64,000 nt of DNA, taken from assembly GCF_000337195.1 (NCBI RefSeq), contig NZ_AOID01000062.1, positions 45,246-109,245 on the forward strand, in the 5' to 3' direction. Both the position numbers and the translations under genes were made by a program. Each line of letters opens with the position of its first letter. Within the stretch, counting starts at the first letter, position 1. A model generated the notes under the pieces. It searched no databases, was not told the DNA's origin, and was given only the letters and a program-made list of their open reading frames with translations. The DNA comes from Natrinema versiforme JCM 10478. GTDB taxonomy: Archaea; Halobacteriota; Halobacteria; Halobacteriales; Natrialbaceae. Positions 34,409 through 43,586 of the stretch are shown here, piece by piece.

Positions 34409-35166
34409 ACCCGGATCAATTACCTCCACCGCCATTAATGTTCGTATATTTCAAATATTGCAGCGAAACGCACTCGAATGAGAGACAAATTACCCAGAAG
34501 TGCCCCAAGTGTTGTCTGTGGGTTCGAAGATCCATGAACTGGGTTCCGCTCGTCGGCGTCTCCTCGTGTATCGGCCTCGAGGAAGGCTATACGGAGCGCA
34601 ATCCACTCGAACCGAGACGAATACGCGACGATCGATCGGTGATCGCACTCGCTCGATCGGCCGTCGCCGACTCGATCGGCGCTAGTTCGTTCGAAATAGT
34701 CGAACGACCGAAGAGACGGTGGCGTCACCCCCAGAGTGGACGGACACACTGCATCGTGGGTGCCTCAATCGATTAAGGGGGAAATATGATCCTCATATAC
34801 GGACGCACACCGACCCACAACGTTTTTGAATTCTTGACCGAAATTCGGTAATCGTGTTGCAAACCGAGACGAATGTGCAAACGTATCGGATCGAATCCGA
34901 TCAGTTCGCAACCGAGAGGAACGGATCACTCGAGGCGTCCCGCACGGCGACAGCCACTTCGGTTCCGCCGGACCGCTCGCGGGCGAGGACGAAACGGCCG
35001 CTTCGATCGTCGGGGCGATCCGCGAGGGGCGCGAGGTGACCGGTCGCGTGGCGCAGAGGCCCGCCAGGATGGAGCGCTCCGTAGACGAGTTCGCTATCGC
35101 CCATCCGAGCGATAGCGGGTATCGGACCCGCTTGGGTCTGATAGGAAGCACGCGGGGGACTCACGG
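34409..35166. other. Intergenic region upstream of the M20 operon
   Basis: A perfect ACCGAA-A-TTCGGT palindrome lies at 34837-34849. After it, two overlapping frames are open (34854-35039 and one ending at 35168-35170 that overlaps the M20 start). The second contains GREVTGRV, which matches the C-terminal part of the hydantoinase at 47812, so it might be a worn relic. Neither frame is accepted as a gene. Confidence 0.4.
34835..34851. promoter_or_regulatory. Palindrome upstream of the M20 operon
   Basis: TGACCGAAATTCGGTAA contains a perfect 13-base palindrome, ACCGAAATTCGGT. It follows an AT-rich TTTTTGAATTCTT stretch that could hold a TATA box. The divergent IclR protein is a possible binder, but the distance to the M20 start is about 315 bases. 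Confidence 0.35.
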
Positions 35167-36438
35167 ATGACGACACCGGAGCTCTCGATCGACGGAGCGC
35201 GGCTCCGTCGAGACATCGAGCAGGTCGCATCGTTCGGTGCCGTCGACGCCGACGACGGCCGCGGGCGGACAGCGCTGCCCGGCGACGAGGCGAACGGCGA
35301 GGCGCGGGACTATCTCGTCAATCGCCTCGAGGAGGCGGGCCTCGATGTCCGGATCGATGCGGTCGGGAACATCGCCGGTCGGTGGACGCCGCCCGGCGCG
35401 GACCCGGCCGCCGCACCCGTCGCCGCCGGGAGCCATCTCGATTCGGTCCCGCGCGGTGGCATCTTCGACGGGCCACTCGGCGTCTTCGCGGCTCTCGAAG
35501 CCGTCCGGACGATTCGAGGGAGCGATATCTCGCCCACTCGCGGGCTCGAGGTCGTCTGTTTCACCGGCGAGGAGGGGACCCGTTTTGCCGACGGCGTCCT
35601 CGGGTCGACGGTCGCGACCGGCAAGCGCGGCGTCGAGGAGACGCTCTCGCTGACCGACGGGGACGAGACGCTCGAGAACGCGCTCGAGCGGCTCGGCTAC
35701 CGGGGGACCGGCCGCCTCGATGCAAGCGAGTGGGACGCGTGGCTCGAACTCCACATCGAGCAGAACACGCGCCTCGAGGACGCGGGCGTGCCACTCGGCG
35801 TCGTCACCGATATCACCGGAACGGCACGGTGTCACGTGACCATCGAGGGCGACGCCGACCACTCGGGGACGACCGGAATGACCGAACGGCAGGACGCGCT
35901 CGCGGCGGCGAGCGAACTGGTCCTCGCGGTCGAGCGGAACGCGGGCGAGACCGCGGCTTCCGGGAGCGGGACCGCAGTCGGAACCGTCGGGCAGTTCGAC
36001 GTCGCGCCGAACGTCGTCAACGTCGTCCCCGGGACGGTGTCGCTCCGACTCGATCTGCGATCAGTCGAAGCCGCGGAGATTCAAGCGCAACTGGACGCCG
36101 TAACCAACACCCTCAGGGCCATCGAAGACGACCGGAACGTTTCGACGGCCTTCGACTGCACGTACGATGTCCCGCCGACGCCGCTCTCGGAGCGGTGTCG
36201 AACCGTCGTCCGCGACGCGGCGCGGGACCGCGGTGTCGAGACGCGCACGCTTCACTCGGGGGCCGGCCACGACACGATGCAGGTCGCCGACGTGACTGAC
36301 GCCGCGCTCCTGTTTGCCGCCTCCGTCGGCGGCCACTCCCACTCGCCGAAGGAGTGGGCCGATTGGGCGGATTGTACGGCCGCGACGACCGTCCTCGCCG
36401 ATTCCCTCGCGCGGCTCGTAACGACCGACGAACGCTGA
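35167..36438 (+). CDS. M20 family Zn-dependent amidohydrolase (allantoate amidohydrolase / N-carbamoyl-amino-acid hydrolase type)
   Basis: 423 residues. Metal and substrate motifs of the carbamoylase clade are present: AAGSHLDSVPRGGIFDGPLGV, CFTGEEGTRF, ELHIEQNTRLED, the lid domain with GDADHSGTTGMTERQDAL, and LHSGAGHDTMQVA near the end. These enzymes hydrolyse allantoate, ureidoglycolate or N-carbamoyl amino acids, releasing ammonia and CO2. Allantoate is the attractive substrate here, because an allantoinase-type enzyme is encoded at 47812 and no other allantoate-degrading enzyme is seen. It leads an operon with a DUF3830 protein (30 bases later) and a 2-hydroxyacid dehydrogenase. Confidence 0.9.
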   Translation: MTTPELSIDGARLRRDIEQVASFGAVDADDGRGRTALPGDEANGEARDYLVNRLEEAGLDVRIDAVGNIAGRWTPPGADPAAAPVAAGSHLDSVPRGGIFDGPLGVFAALEAVRTIRGSDISPTRGLEVVCFTGEEGTRFADGVLGSTVATGKRGVEETLSLTDGDETLENALERLGYRGTGRLDASEWDAWLELHIEQNTRLEDAGVPLGVVTDITGTARCHVTIEGDADHSGTTGMTERQDALAAASELVLAVERNAGETAASGSGTAVGTVGQFDVAPNVVNVVPGTVSLRLDLRSVEAAEIQAQLDAVTNTLRAIEDDRNVSTAFDCTYDVPPTPLSERCRTVVRDAARDRGVETRTLHSGAGHDTMQVADVTDAALLFAASVGGHSHSPKEWADWADCTAATTVLADSLARLVTTDER

Positions 36439-36468
36439 CAGCTACTGCACTCACCACTGAACCCACCA

Positions 36469-36885
36469 ATGTTAGAAATCGAAATCGAAGACACGACGTT
36501 TACGGCCGAATTGCACGAAGACCAGGCACCGGAGTCCGTCGCGGCGGTCCGCGAGTTCCTGCCCCTCGAGTCGGAGCTGCTGCACGTCCGCTGGAGCGGG
36601 ATCGCGACGTGGATCAACATCGACGAGATCAACCTCCCCGAGATCCCGCGGGAGAACCACACGGTGTACCCCTCGCGGGGCGACCTCCTGCTCTATCCGG
36701 GTTACCGGAACGAACAGGAAATCCTCGTCCCCTGTGGCCCGACGTGTTTCAAAAGTCCGGCCGGCGACCTCGCGGGGAATCACTTCGCCACCGTGGATGC
36801 GACGGCTGACGAACTCAAGGCCATCGAGGAGGCGACGCTTCGAGATGGCGCCCACGACGTAACGATTCGGGAGGTCGATCGATGA
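36469..36885 (+). CDS. DUF3830 (cyclophilin-like) protein
   Basis: 138 residues. The sequence opens MLEIEIEDTTFTAELHEDQ and contains WSGIATWINIDEINLPEIP (part), YPSRGDLLLYPGY, NEQEILVPCGP and a C-terminal helix; this is the small beta-barrel DUF3830 family, which resembles cyclophilin in fold but has no known activity. It is common next to amidohydrolases and hydantoin or ureide genes. The stop overlaps the dehydrogenase start by 4 bases, so the three genes of this operon act together. A decayed copy lies at 56840-57236. Confidence 0.85.
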   Translation: MLEIEIEDTTFTAELHEDQAPESVAAVREFLPLESELLHVRWSGIATWINIDEINLPEIPRENHTVYPSRGDLLLYPGYRNEQEILVPCGPTCFKSPAGDLAGNHFATVDATADELKAIEEATLRDGAHDVTIREVDR

Positions 36886-37805
36886 CCGATATCGTCGTCC
36901 TCCACGACAAGATCCACGGGCTGGATCCGGCGGCGTACGCCGAGACCATTCGAGAGGAGGTTCCGAACGCCGATGTCGCGGTCGCGCGGACGCCCACAGC
37001 GGAACGGAATCTCCTCCGCGAGGCGACGGTCGCGACCGGCTATGGGATCGACCCCGAACTCGTTGCGGCCTCGGAGACCCTCGAGCTGTTCGCCTGTACG
37101 TTCGCGGGCACCGGCCACCTCCCCCTCGAGACGCTCGAGGCCGAGGGCGTGGCGGTCACTAGCGCCTCCGGCGTTCACGGCCCGAACATCGCCGAACAGG
37201 TCCTCGGGTACGTCCTCGCGGACGTGCGGAACCTCCGACAGGGGTGGGAACAACACGAACGCGGGGAGTGGAACCACTATCAGGGCGGCGAACTCCGCGG
37301 ATCGACCGCGACTGTCGTCGGCATGGGACCGATCGGACGGGAAATCCTCGCCCGCTTCGACGATTTCGGCGTCGAGACAATCGGCGTTCGCTACACGCCG
37401 TCGAAGGGTGGGGACGCTGACGAGGTCGTCGGCTTCGAGGACACCGTCGATGCGGCCGCGCGCAGCGACTACCTGGTGCTCGCCTGTCCGCTTACCGAGA
37501 CCACTGAGGGGCTCGTCGACGAGCGACTCCTCGGAACTCTCCCGACGAACGCGATGCTCGTCAACGTCGCGCGCGGCCCCGTCGTCGACACCGATGCGCT
37601 CGTCGCTGCCCTTCGGGGCAACGACATCCGCAGCGCCGCACTCGACGTCACCGATCCCGAGCCCCTGCCCGCCGACCACCCACTCTGGACGCTGGGCAAC
37701 TGTCTCGTCACCCCCCACAATGCCGGCCACACCCCCAACTACTGGGACCGCTGTACCGAGATACTCCTCGATGCTCTCGAGGACACCTCGTTGATGCGAG
37801 ACTGA
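36882..37805 (+). CDS. D-2-hydroxyacid dehydrogenase
   Basis: 307 residues. The Rossmann motif is VVGMGPIGREIL (near residue 148), the catalytic Arg is in NVARGPVVD, the Glu/Asp region is LDVTDPEPLP, and the catalytic His is in TPHNAGHTPNY. It reduces a 2-keto acid with NAD(P)H, or the reverse. In an operon with an allantoate-type amidohydrolase the natural candidate is glyoxylate reduction to glycolate, or ureidoglycolate oxidation, but neither is shown by sequence. A TTTTT tract soon after the stop (around 37834) may end the transcript. Confidence 0.9.
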   Translation: MTDIVVLHDKIHGLDPAAYAETIREEVPNADVAVARTPTAERNLLREATVATGYGIDPELVAASETLELFACTFAGTGHLPLETLEAEGVAVTSASGVHGPNIAEQVLGYVLADVRNLRQGWEQHERGEWNHYQGGELRGSTATVVGMGPIGREILARFDDFGVETIGVRYTPSKGGDADEVVGFEDTVDAAARSDYLVLACPLTETTEGLVDERLLGTLPTNAMLVNVARGPVVDTDALVAALRGNDIRSAALDVTDPEPLPADHPLWTLGNCLVTPHNAGHTPNYWDRCTEILLDALEDTSLMRD

Positions 37806-38136
37806 TAGGACAGCGTAGTCAGGTACCACCGACTCGTTTTTCGCGATCCGAAACCGTCCGGGAGACTGCCGCGTGCAGGAAGCACCTAATGGACGCTCTT
37901 GACGAGTCGGCTCTCGGTAACATCACGAATACCGAACGGTTCTCGATGTCTCTGAGACCGGTGCTACATCTATAGTAGCTACTGAAACGATTGACACACT
38001 GATCGCGGAGCCATCATGCGAGCAGGTTGCACTGACGGTCAATGGCTACTATCTCTTCGGGCTCGGACGGACACCGCTCTCTCCGGCAGTTCGTTGGCTA
38101 CGTCCAGCGGCACAACGACAAGGGCGGTTCGAACCG
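37806..38136. other. Intergenic region with a MITE-like repeat
   Basis: Between the convergent hydroxyacid dehydrogenase and adenine deaminase genes. Contains a T5 tract near 37834 and MITE copy B (37972-38052). No gene is supported. Confidence 0.5.
37972..38052. repeat. MITE-like element, copy B (81 bp)
   Basis: Ends: ATAGTAGCTACTGA at the left; the right end in reverse reads ATAGTAGCCATTGA (12 of 14 match). The left part, GTAGCTACTGAAACGATT then ACACACTGATCGCG, is almost the same as copy A at 27655-27738; the right halves have diverged more. Lies in a convergent intergenic gap. Confidence 0.75.
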
Positions 38137-39819
38137 CTACTCGATGATTACGTCGGTGTACTCGAAGGTAGCGATATCGACCAGCCCGTTAGTTGTTAAT
38201 CGAAGTTCCGGGATGACCTCGAGTGCGAGGAAAGTCAACGTGTGAACGCCGCCCTCGTGGTCGAGACCCAGTGCTCTGGCCTGTGACTGGACTGTCTCGA
38301 ACTGTTCCTTAACTACCGCCAGTGGTTCGTCGGACATGAGACCGCCAACGGGGAGCTCGAGCGTCTCGATAGTACCGGTCGTTGGATCGTAGGCCGCCAC
38401 GCCGCCGCTGACTTCTTCGAGATGGTTTGCGACAGCGGCCATCGAATCGAATGCCGCGCCCACCACGAGACAGTTGTGTGCGTCGTGTGCGACGGTCACA
38501 CCGACGGCACCGCGGTCAAGGCCGAGTCCATGGACGAAGCCGTTGCCGATGTTGCCCGGCCCGCCGTGACGTTCGATGACCGATATCGCGGCCACATCCG
38601 CCGTCGGATTCGGAACGACGATATCGGTGCCGTCGCGGGTCTCGATCGGGAGGGCCTGTTCCATACGCTTGGTTTGGATCCGTCCCACGGCGTCGATCAC
38701 CCGCACGCGGGCGGGGCCGGAGCCGGCGTATTCAAGCGCCAGGTCTGTCGGATCGACGCGGCCGAACGAGACGGTGTCAGTTTCCACAGCGGTCTCCGGC
38801 GGCGCTTCGAGAGACGGATCAACGACGCCGTTGACGACCACATGTTCGACATCCCACGTCTCGAGGTCGTCGAGGAGCGCTAGATCGGCCGGTGCACCGG
38901 GTGCGACGCGCCCGAAGGGAACACCGTAGCTCTCCGCAGTGTTGATCGTCGCGAGCTGAATCGCTTCGACCGGATCGACCCCGTGTTCGATCGCTCGTCT
39001 GACGGCGAAGTCGACGCTTCCCAACTCCTCCAGTTCGATTACGTCGCGGTCGTCGCTACACAGCGAGAGCCGACGGCTGTCGACGTCCGAGCGGTTTACG
39101 AGCCCGATCAGTTGGTCGAGGTTCTTGCTACAGGAGCCTTCGCGGATGTAGACGTGCATTCCGGCGTGCAACTTTTCGAGCGCCTCGGACTCGGTCACGC
39201 TCTCATGGTCGGTGTCGAGATACCGAGCCACTGACTGCAACTCGGTGCCGGTCACGCGGGGGGCGTGCCCGTCGACCGCGAGCCCGCGTTCGCGGGCAGC
39301 CTCGATCTTGTCGTGGACTGTCTCCTCGCCCGCGAGCACGCCTGGAACGTTCATGACCTCACCGAGTGCGATCACTCTCTCATCGTCGAGCAGGTCCTCG
39401 ACGGCCGCGGCGTCGAGCGTCGCGCCGCCGTCCTGTAGGTGTGAAGCCGGGACCGAGGAAGGGGCAGTGAACCGGATCTTTAGCGGCGTGTGTGCGGCGT
39501 CTTCGATCATCCCACGGACGCCGGCCAGTCCGCAGACGTTTGCGATCTCGTGGGGGTCTGCAACGACACTGGTGACGCCGCGGTCCAGCACGGCGTTGCC
39601 GTACCGGGCTGCAGTCACCATCGACGACTCGATGTGCATATGCGCATCGATGAGCCCCGGGGCGATGTACTCTGCTTCAATCTCGCGGCCAGCGGGCCGA
39701 TCGCCGAGAGCGACGATCTCCCCGTCATCGACGGCGACCGTCGCCTCCCGGAGCGTGCCGTTGAGAACGTCGACCAGCGTCCCGCTGATCGTCAGATCGA
39801 CGGTGTCAGTGCGGGTCAT
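38137..39819 (-). CDS. ade: Adenine deaminase (AdeC type)
   Basis: 560 residues from the ATG at 39819 (MTRTDTVDLTISG). Motifs: APGLIDAHMHIESSM (metal His pair), DPHEIANV, LGEVMNVPGVL, GHAPRVTG, and LCSDDRDVIEL (metal Asp), then the C-terminal AdeC domain with GLDRGAVGVTVAHDAHNC. It converts adenine to hypoxanthine and ammonia in the cytoplasm, feeding the xanthine dehydrogenase route encoded at 51-55 kb. It is divergent from a BMP-family nucleoside-binding lipoprotein. Confidence 0.95.
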   Translation of the reverse strand: MTRTDTVDLTISGTLVDVLNGTLREATVAVDDGEIVALGDRPAGREIEAEYIAPGLIDAHMHIESSMVTAARYGNAVLDRGVTSVVADPHEIANVCGLAGVRGMIEDAAHTPLKIRFTAPSSVPASHLQDGGATLDAAAVEDLLDDERVIALGEVMNVPGVLAGEETVHDKIEAARERGLAVDGHAPRVTGTELQSVARYLDTDHESVTESEALEKLHAGMHVYIREGSCSKNLDQLIGLVNRSDVDSRRLSLCSDDRDVIELEELGSVDFAVRRAIEHGVDPVEAIQLATINTAESYGVPFGRVAPGAPADLALLDDLETWDVEHVVVNGVVDPSLEAPPETAVETDTVSFGRVDPTDLALEYAGSGPARVRVIDAVGRIQTKRMEQALPIETRDGTDIVVPNPTADVAAISVIERHGGPGNIGNGFVHGLGLDRGAVGVTVAHDAHNCLVVGAAFDSMAAVANHLEEVSGGVAAYDPTTGTIETLELPVGGLMSDEPLAVVKEQFETVQSQARALGLDHEGGVHTLTFLALEVIPELRLTTNGLVDIATFEYTDVIIE

Positions 39820-40291
39820 CGTGATTGCTCCCACCGAGCAGTGGTTCGCTGCTGTGTCCAGCCCGATCGACTCTCGCTTAGCGGTTGAAGATTACACAGT
39901 TTGTCTGGTAAAGTCGAACGCACGTTTCCAATTAGATGGTTTTGCTCATTACATATATAGATGTGGGTCGGGGACGCGGATCACTACCGCAAAACAAACG
40001 GGACCGGTTCGGGGATCAATTACGGTTTCAGTTTTTCTGTGTTCTCGCGTGCTTCTTGGTGATTCCGCGCTCCACCTCCGATCGGTCGGGTTGACTTCGA
40101 TACCGTTCTCACACCGAAAGTTTCTCGCGAGTTGGGAGAAGTAGCACTAACAAGAGATCGTTGTGGATTGTTTCAAATTATCTCCCGAACTGGCCCGAAT
40201 ATCCTTAATACTTGTACGATTGATTAGTAAGTGTGGCGAATACTGACTGTAAACTTGGGTTTATTGGTAGTTGTTCGTTATGTGGTGTCGT
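39820..40291. other. Divergent promoter region of ade and the BMP lipoprotein
   Basis: TTACATATATAGATGTGGGT at 39950-39969 resembles, in one half, the TTACA-N10-TGTAA palindromes and matches TTACA-ATATAG-TGTG of the reversed 33545 site. TATA-like TCCTTAATACTT occurs at 40202-40213. No gene is supported. Confidence 0.4.
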
Positions 40292-41386
40292 ATGTCGAAG
40301 GGAAGTGACAATTCACGCAGAATAGTGTCGAAGCGGCAGTTACTGGCGAGCACCGGGGCCATTGGGCTCGGGATGGCTGCCGGCTGTCTCAGCGAGGACA
40401 GCGGCAGCGACGCCGGACTCTCTGCTGCCTGGATTTACTTTGCCGAGGCGGACGATCAGGGGTGGACATCGTCCCACGACGCGGGTCGGCAGGCGACCGA
40501 AGACGAACTGGACGACTTCGAGGGCGATTACGTCGAGAGCGTCGACGCCTCCGATGTCGAACAGACGGCCAGCCAGTTCGCCGAAGACAGCTTCGATGTC
40601 GTGTTCGGGCTGAGTGCGAGTTTTACCGATCCGATGGCTGCCGCCTCGGAAGAGTACCCCGATACCGCCTTCGAGGTCGCCTCCGGAATTGATACCGGTG
40701 AGAACTACGGTGCATTCCATGAAAAACTGTACCATGCACGGTACTTGGTCGGCTATGCGGCGGGCATGCTCACCGAGAACGACAACATCGGCTACGTTGC
40801 GGCCAATCCGGTGTCGACGGTTTACCAGGAAATCAACGGCTTCGCCTCCGGTGTCGCCGACGCCAACGGCGATGCGACGGTGTATGTTCGGTGGACGAAC
40901 AGCTGGTACGACCCGGCGACGGAAGGCGAAAACGCACAGGCGCTCATCGACGACGAGGATGTCGATGTCATGGCTCAACACCAAGACTCACCATCCGTCC
41001 TCGAGACGGCAGCGGAAAACGATATCTGGGCATCGGGGTACGCGGAGTCCGCGCCGGACGCTGCGGGTGACAACTACCTGATGACCCCCGTCTTCAACTG
41101 GGAAGTCGTCTACATGCAGATCATCGAACAGGTCCGTGCCGGCGAGTGGGAGGCCGGATATACGTTCCCGGGAATCGCGGACGGGGCCGTCGATATCAGC
41201 GATCCGGGACCGGAAGTGCCCGACGAGGTCGTCGAGGAAGTCACGAGCATCAAAGAGGACATGGAGTCGGGCGACGCCGACGAAATCGTCTGGAGCGACA
41301 CGCCGTACGAAGACTGGTCCGAAGAGGAAGTCCTGTTCGACTCGAGTTCCTTCGAGATGGACAATATCGACGGGCAGGAACTGTAG
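40292..41386 (+). CDS. BMP family purine-nucleoside-type binding lipoprotein
   Basis: 364 residues from the ATG at 40292 (MSKGSDNSRR). A short basic start, the hydrophobic LLASTGAIGLGMAAGC with Cys as the lipobox residue, then an acidic linker. The body matches PnrA/Med-type BMP proteins: AAWIYFAEADDQGWTSSHDAG, FDVVFGLSASFTDPM, KLYHARYLVGYAAGML and DVMAQHQDSPSVLETA (the ligand-binding SP-loop). These bind purine nucleosides outside the cell. It converges on the ABC transporter genes at 41515-45184, its evident partners, and is followed by a T7 tract. Confidence 0.92.
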   Translation: MSKGSDNSRRIVSKRQLLASTGAIGLGMAAGCLSEDSGSDAGLSAAWIYFAEADDQGWTSSHDAGRQATEDELDDFEGDYVESVDASDVEQTASQFAEDSFDVVFGLSASFTDPMAAASEEYPDTAFEVASGIDTGENYGAFHEKLYHARYLVGYAAGMLTENDNIGYVAANPVSTVYQEINGFASGVADANGDATVYVRWTNSWYDPATEGENAQALIDDEDVDVMAQHQDSPSVLETAAENDIWASGYAESAPDAAGDNYLMTPVFNWEVVYMQIIEQVRAGEWEAGYTFPGIADGAVDISDPGPEVPDEVVEEVTSIKEDMESGDADEIVWSDTPYEDWSEEEVLFDSSSFEMDNIDGQEL

Positions 41387-41411
41387 CAACGGGCGAGACG
41401 GGCTTTTTTTA
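41387..41411 (+). terminator. T-rich terminator after the BMP lipoprotein gene
   Basis: A GC-rich stretch followed by seven T residues (41404-41410) lies 18 bases after the stop codon. Poly-T tracts end transcription in archaea. The convergent permease gene ends about 100 bases further on. Confidence 0.55.
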
Positions 41412-41514
41412 ATACGACCGGCATCCGTCAGTTCCACACAACCATGTCTCAACTTGGGTTGCGCCGGGAATCCGGTATGACAGATCGGATACCGTCGGAC
41501 AGAGCCGACAGGGG

Positions 41515-42489
41515 TTAGTCCTGTTCGCGGCTATAGGCGTCGACCAGCGCCGAAGGCCCGCCCAGTTCGTTGAGATTGCCCTGTCGCATGACGTACCAGA
41601 GGACGACGACCGTCATAATGTAGGGATAGGTATTCATCACTTGTGGGTTGAGCAAGAAGTCGACTGCCGACTCGACCGCGGCGATATCGACCCCCGAGAG
41701 CACCGCGTCACGGACTGCACCCGACCGGAAGGAGAGGGCATCGATGGCGGCGAAGAGGTACGCCCCGGCGAGAAGCCGCCAGATGTGCCACTGCGCGAAG
41801 ATGACCAGCGCGACGGCGATCCAGCCCCGGCCGGCGGTCATCTCGACGCCCCAGAAGTTGGTGAACGCGAGCGAGAGTTGTGCCCCGGCCGCACCGGCCA
41901 GCGCGCCGCCAAGCAGAACACAGGCGTACTGGATGCGGAAGACGGGCACACCGGCTGTGTCCGCTGTTTCGGGATCTTCGCCGACCGCAGTGATCTCCGA
42001 GCCGACGTTCGTCCGAAAGAGGAGATACCAGATCACGGGAACGAGGCCCAGGCTGAGGTAATCCAGCGCCGTCACGCTGAAAAACGCCTGCCCAACGACG
42101 GGAATATCCGACAGCAGAGGCAGGGCGATTTGGTCGAAGCCGTCGACGTTTCTGCCGACCCACGCCCGTCCGAAGTACGTGGTTAGTCCCGTCCCTAACA
42201 GCGTGAGCATGATCCCACTGATCACCTGATCTGCCTTGAGCGAGATACAGAGCACCGCGTGCAAAAGCGCCAGCGCAGCTCCGGCGAGCATCCCGATGGC
42301 GAATCCGAGCCAGAGGCTCCCGGTGGAGATCGCCCCGGCGAAGCCGGCGAGCGCCCCGGCTAGCATCATCCCTTCGACACCGAGGTTGAGCACGCCGCTG
42401 CGTTCGGCGATGACCTCACCCATCGCCGCCAGTAACAGGGGAGTCGCGAGCCGGACGGTCGATTCGAGAGTGCCGGCGATGATACTCAT
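41515..42489 (-). CDS. Nucleoside ABC transporter permease (NupQ/BmpC-type)
   Basis: 324 residues with about eight or nine hydrophobic segments. Characteristic text: PLLLAAMGEVIAERSGVLNLGVEGMML at the start, SLKADQVISGIMLTLLGTGLTTY, and AVGEDPETADTAGVPVFRIQYAC, the loop that contacts the ATPase. This type works with BMP-family binding proteins to import purine nucleosides. Start overlaps the previous permease by 4 bases; last gene of the operon. Confidence 0.93.
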   Translation of the reverse strand: MSIIAGTLESTVRLATPLLLAAMGEVIAERSGVLNLGVEGMMLAGALAGFAGAISTGSLWLGFAIGMLAGAALALLHAVLCISLKADQVISGIMLTLLGTGLTTYFGRAWVGRNVDGFDQIALPLLSDIPVVGQAFFSVTALDYLSLGLVPVIWYLLFRTNVGSEITAVGEDPETADTAGVPVFRIQYACVLLGGALAGAAGAQLSLAFTNFWGVEMTAGRGWIAVALVIFAQWHIWRLLAGAYLFAAIDALSFRSGAVRDAVLSGVDIAAVESAVDFLLNPQVMNTYPYIMTVVVLWYVMRQGNLNELGGPSALVDAYSREQD

Positions 42490-43586
42490 GTTGAACCCTC
42501 CATACTAGGCTCGGATCCGGTATCAGGCTTCCCGCCGACGGTCACCGCTAATCGGTACTCCGTAATGAACTCCGCTGTCAGCAGAAACAGGATCGTCAGC
42601 GCGACGATCACGTCGACCAGCGCGTTCGGCACGTCCATCGTGATTGCGACCGTCGTTCCACCCGCGGTCAGGACCCCGAAAAACAGTGCGGCGAGTAACA
42701 CCCGGAAGACGCCGTTGCGGCCCAGCAAGGCGACTGCAACCGCTGTGAATCCGTATCCGGGTGAAAAGCTCTCGAAGAGCCGACCGTGGACGCCCGCGAT
42801 CTCGATGATGCCAGCTAGTCCCGCGAGAAAGCCGCCGATAAGGAAGACGAGGATGTAGATCTTGTAGCTGCTGATCCCCGCCTGTTTCGCCGCGGCCGGA
42901 TTCGAGCCGATAAACGTGATCTCGTACCCGAGCCTCGTTCGGGTCAGAAGCAGCGTCCCGAGCACTGCCGCGATCGCCAGGATGCCGACACCGACGTGAA
43001 GCCGGGGATGGAGGACGGTCGGTAACTCCGCGGCGGCGGGGAGGCGATCGGTCGCTGTCTGCCCGCCGCGGCCCTGAAGCGGTCCGCGAAGCAGGTAGCC
43101 AGTAAACGTCGTCGCAGCGAAGGTGAGCATCAACGAGGAGATGATCTCGTTGACGTCGTGTTCGGCCCGGAGATACCCGGGGATCGCCCCGTACAGCGCG
43201 GCGGCGAGTCCGGACGCAAGCATCATTAATACCAGTAGGACATAGCTCGGAACGCCGTAGTTCAGACCGATATACGTTCCGACGATCGCACCGACATACA
43301 ACTGTCCTTCCGCTCCGATATTCCAGAGGCCGGCCTTCAGCGGAATGTAGACGGCTAATCCGGCGAGAAATAGCGGCGTCGCCGTCGTGAGGATATCGGC
43401 GATGCCGCCGAGATCCAGCAGGCTGTCGAGGAAAATTTGCTCGTAGACGAGAATCGGGTTGGCCCCAATCCACAGAAGCGGGATTGCGGCGACGAACAGC
43501 GCCGCGAGAATCGTCAGCACGGGAGCCCCGTAGTCGAGCCACCGCGGAGTCGATTCTCGGCTTTCGACTTCGATAGCGGGCGTCAT
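42486..43586 (-). CDS. Nucleoside ABC transporter permease (NupP-type)
   Basis: 366 residues from the ATG at 43586 (MTPAIEVESRE); the longer frame overlaps the ATPase gene implausibly far. Motifs: PLKAGLWNIGAEGQLYVGAIVGTYIG (part), AEHDVNEIISSLMLTF, and FIGSNPAAAKQAGISSYKIYIL as the coupling loop. About nine or ten spans. Overlaps both neighbours by 4 bases, indicating a tightly coupled operon of ATPase, permease, permease. Confidence 0.93.
   Translation of the reverse strand: MTPAIEVESRESTPRWLDYGAPVLTILAALFVAAIPLLWIGANPILVYEQIFLDSLLDLGGIADILTTATPLFLAGLAVYIPLKAGLWNIGAEGQLYVGAIVGTYIGLNYGVPSYVLLVLMMLASGLAAALYGAIPGYLRAEHDVNEIISSLMLTFAATTFTGYLLRGPLQGRGGQTATDRLPAAAELPTVLHPRLHVGVGILAIAAVLGTLLLTRTRLGYEITFIGSNPAAAKQAGISSYKIYILVFLIGGFLAGLAGIIEIAGVHGRLFESFSPGYGFTAVAVALLGRNGVFRVLLAALFFGVLTAGGTTVAITMDVPNALVDVIVALTILFLLTAEFITEYRLAVTVGGKPDTGSEPSMEGST

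Noticed and set aside
34854..35170. Two overlapping frames before the M20 gene as a small gene
   Set aside because: One turns arginine-rich after 30 codons, the other has no start codon; the hydantoinase-like GREVTGRV match is only 8 residues.
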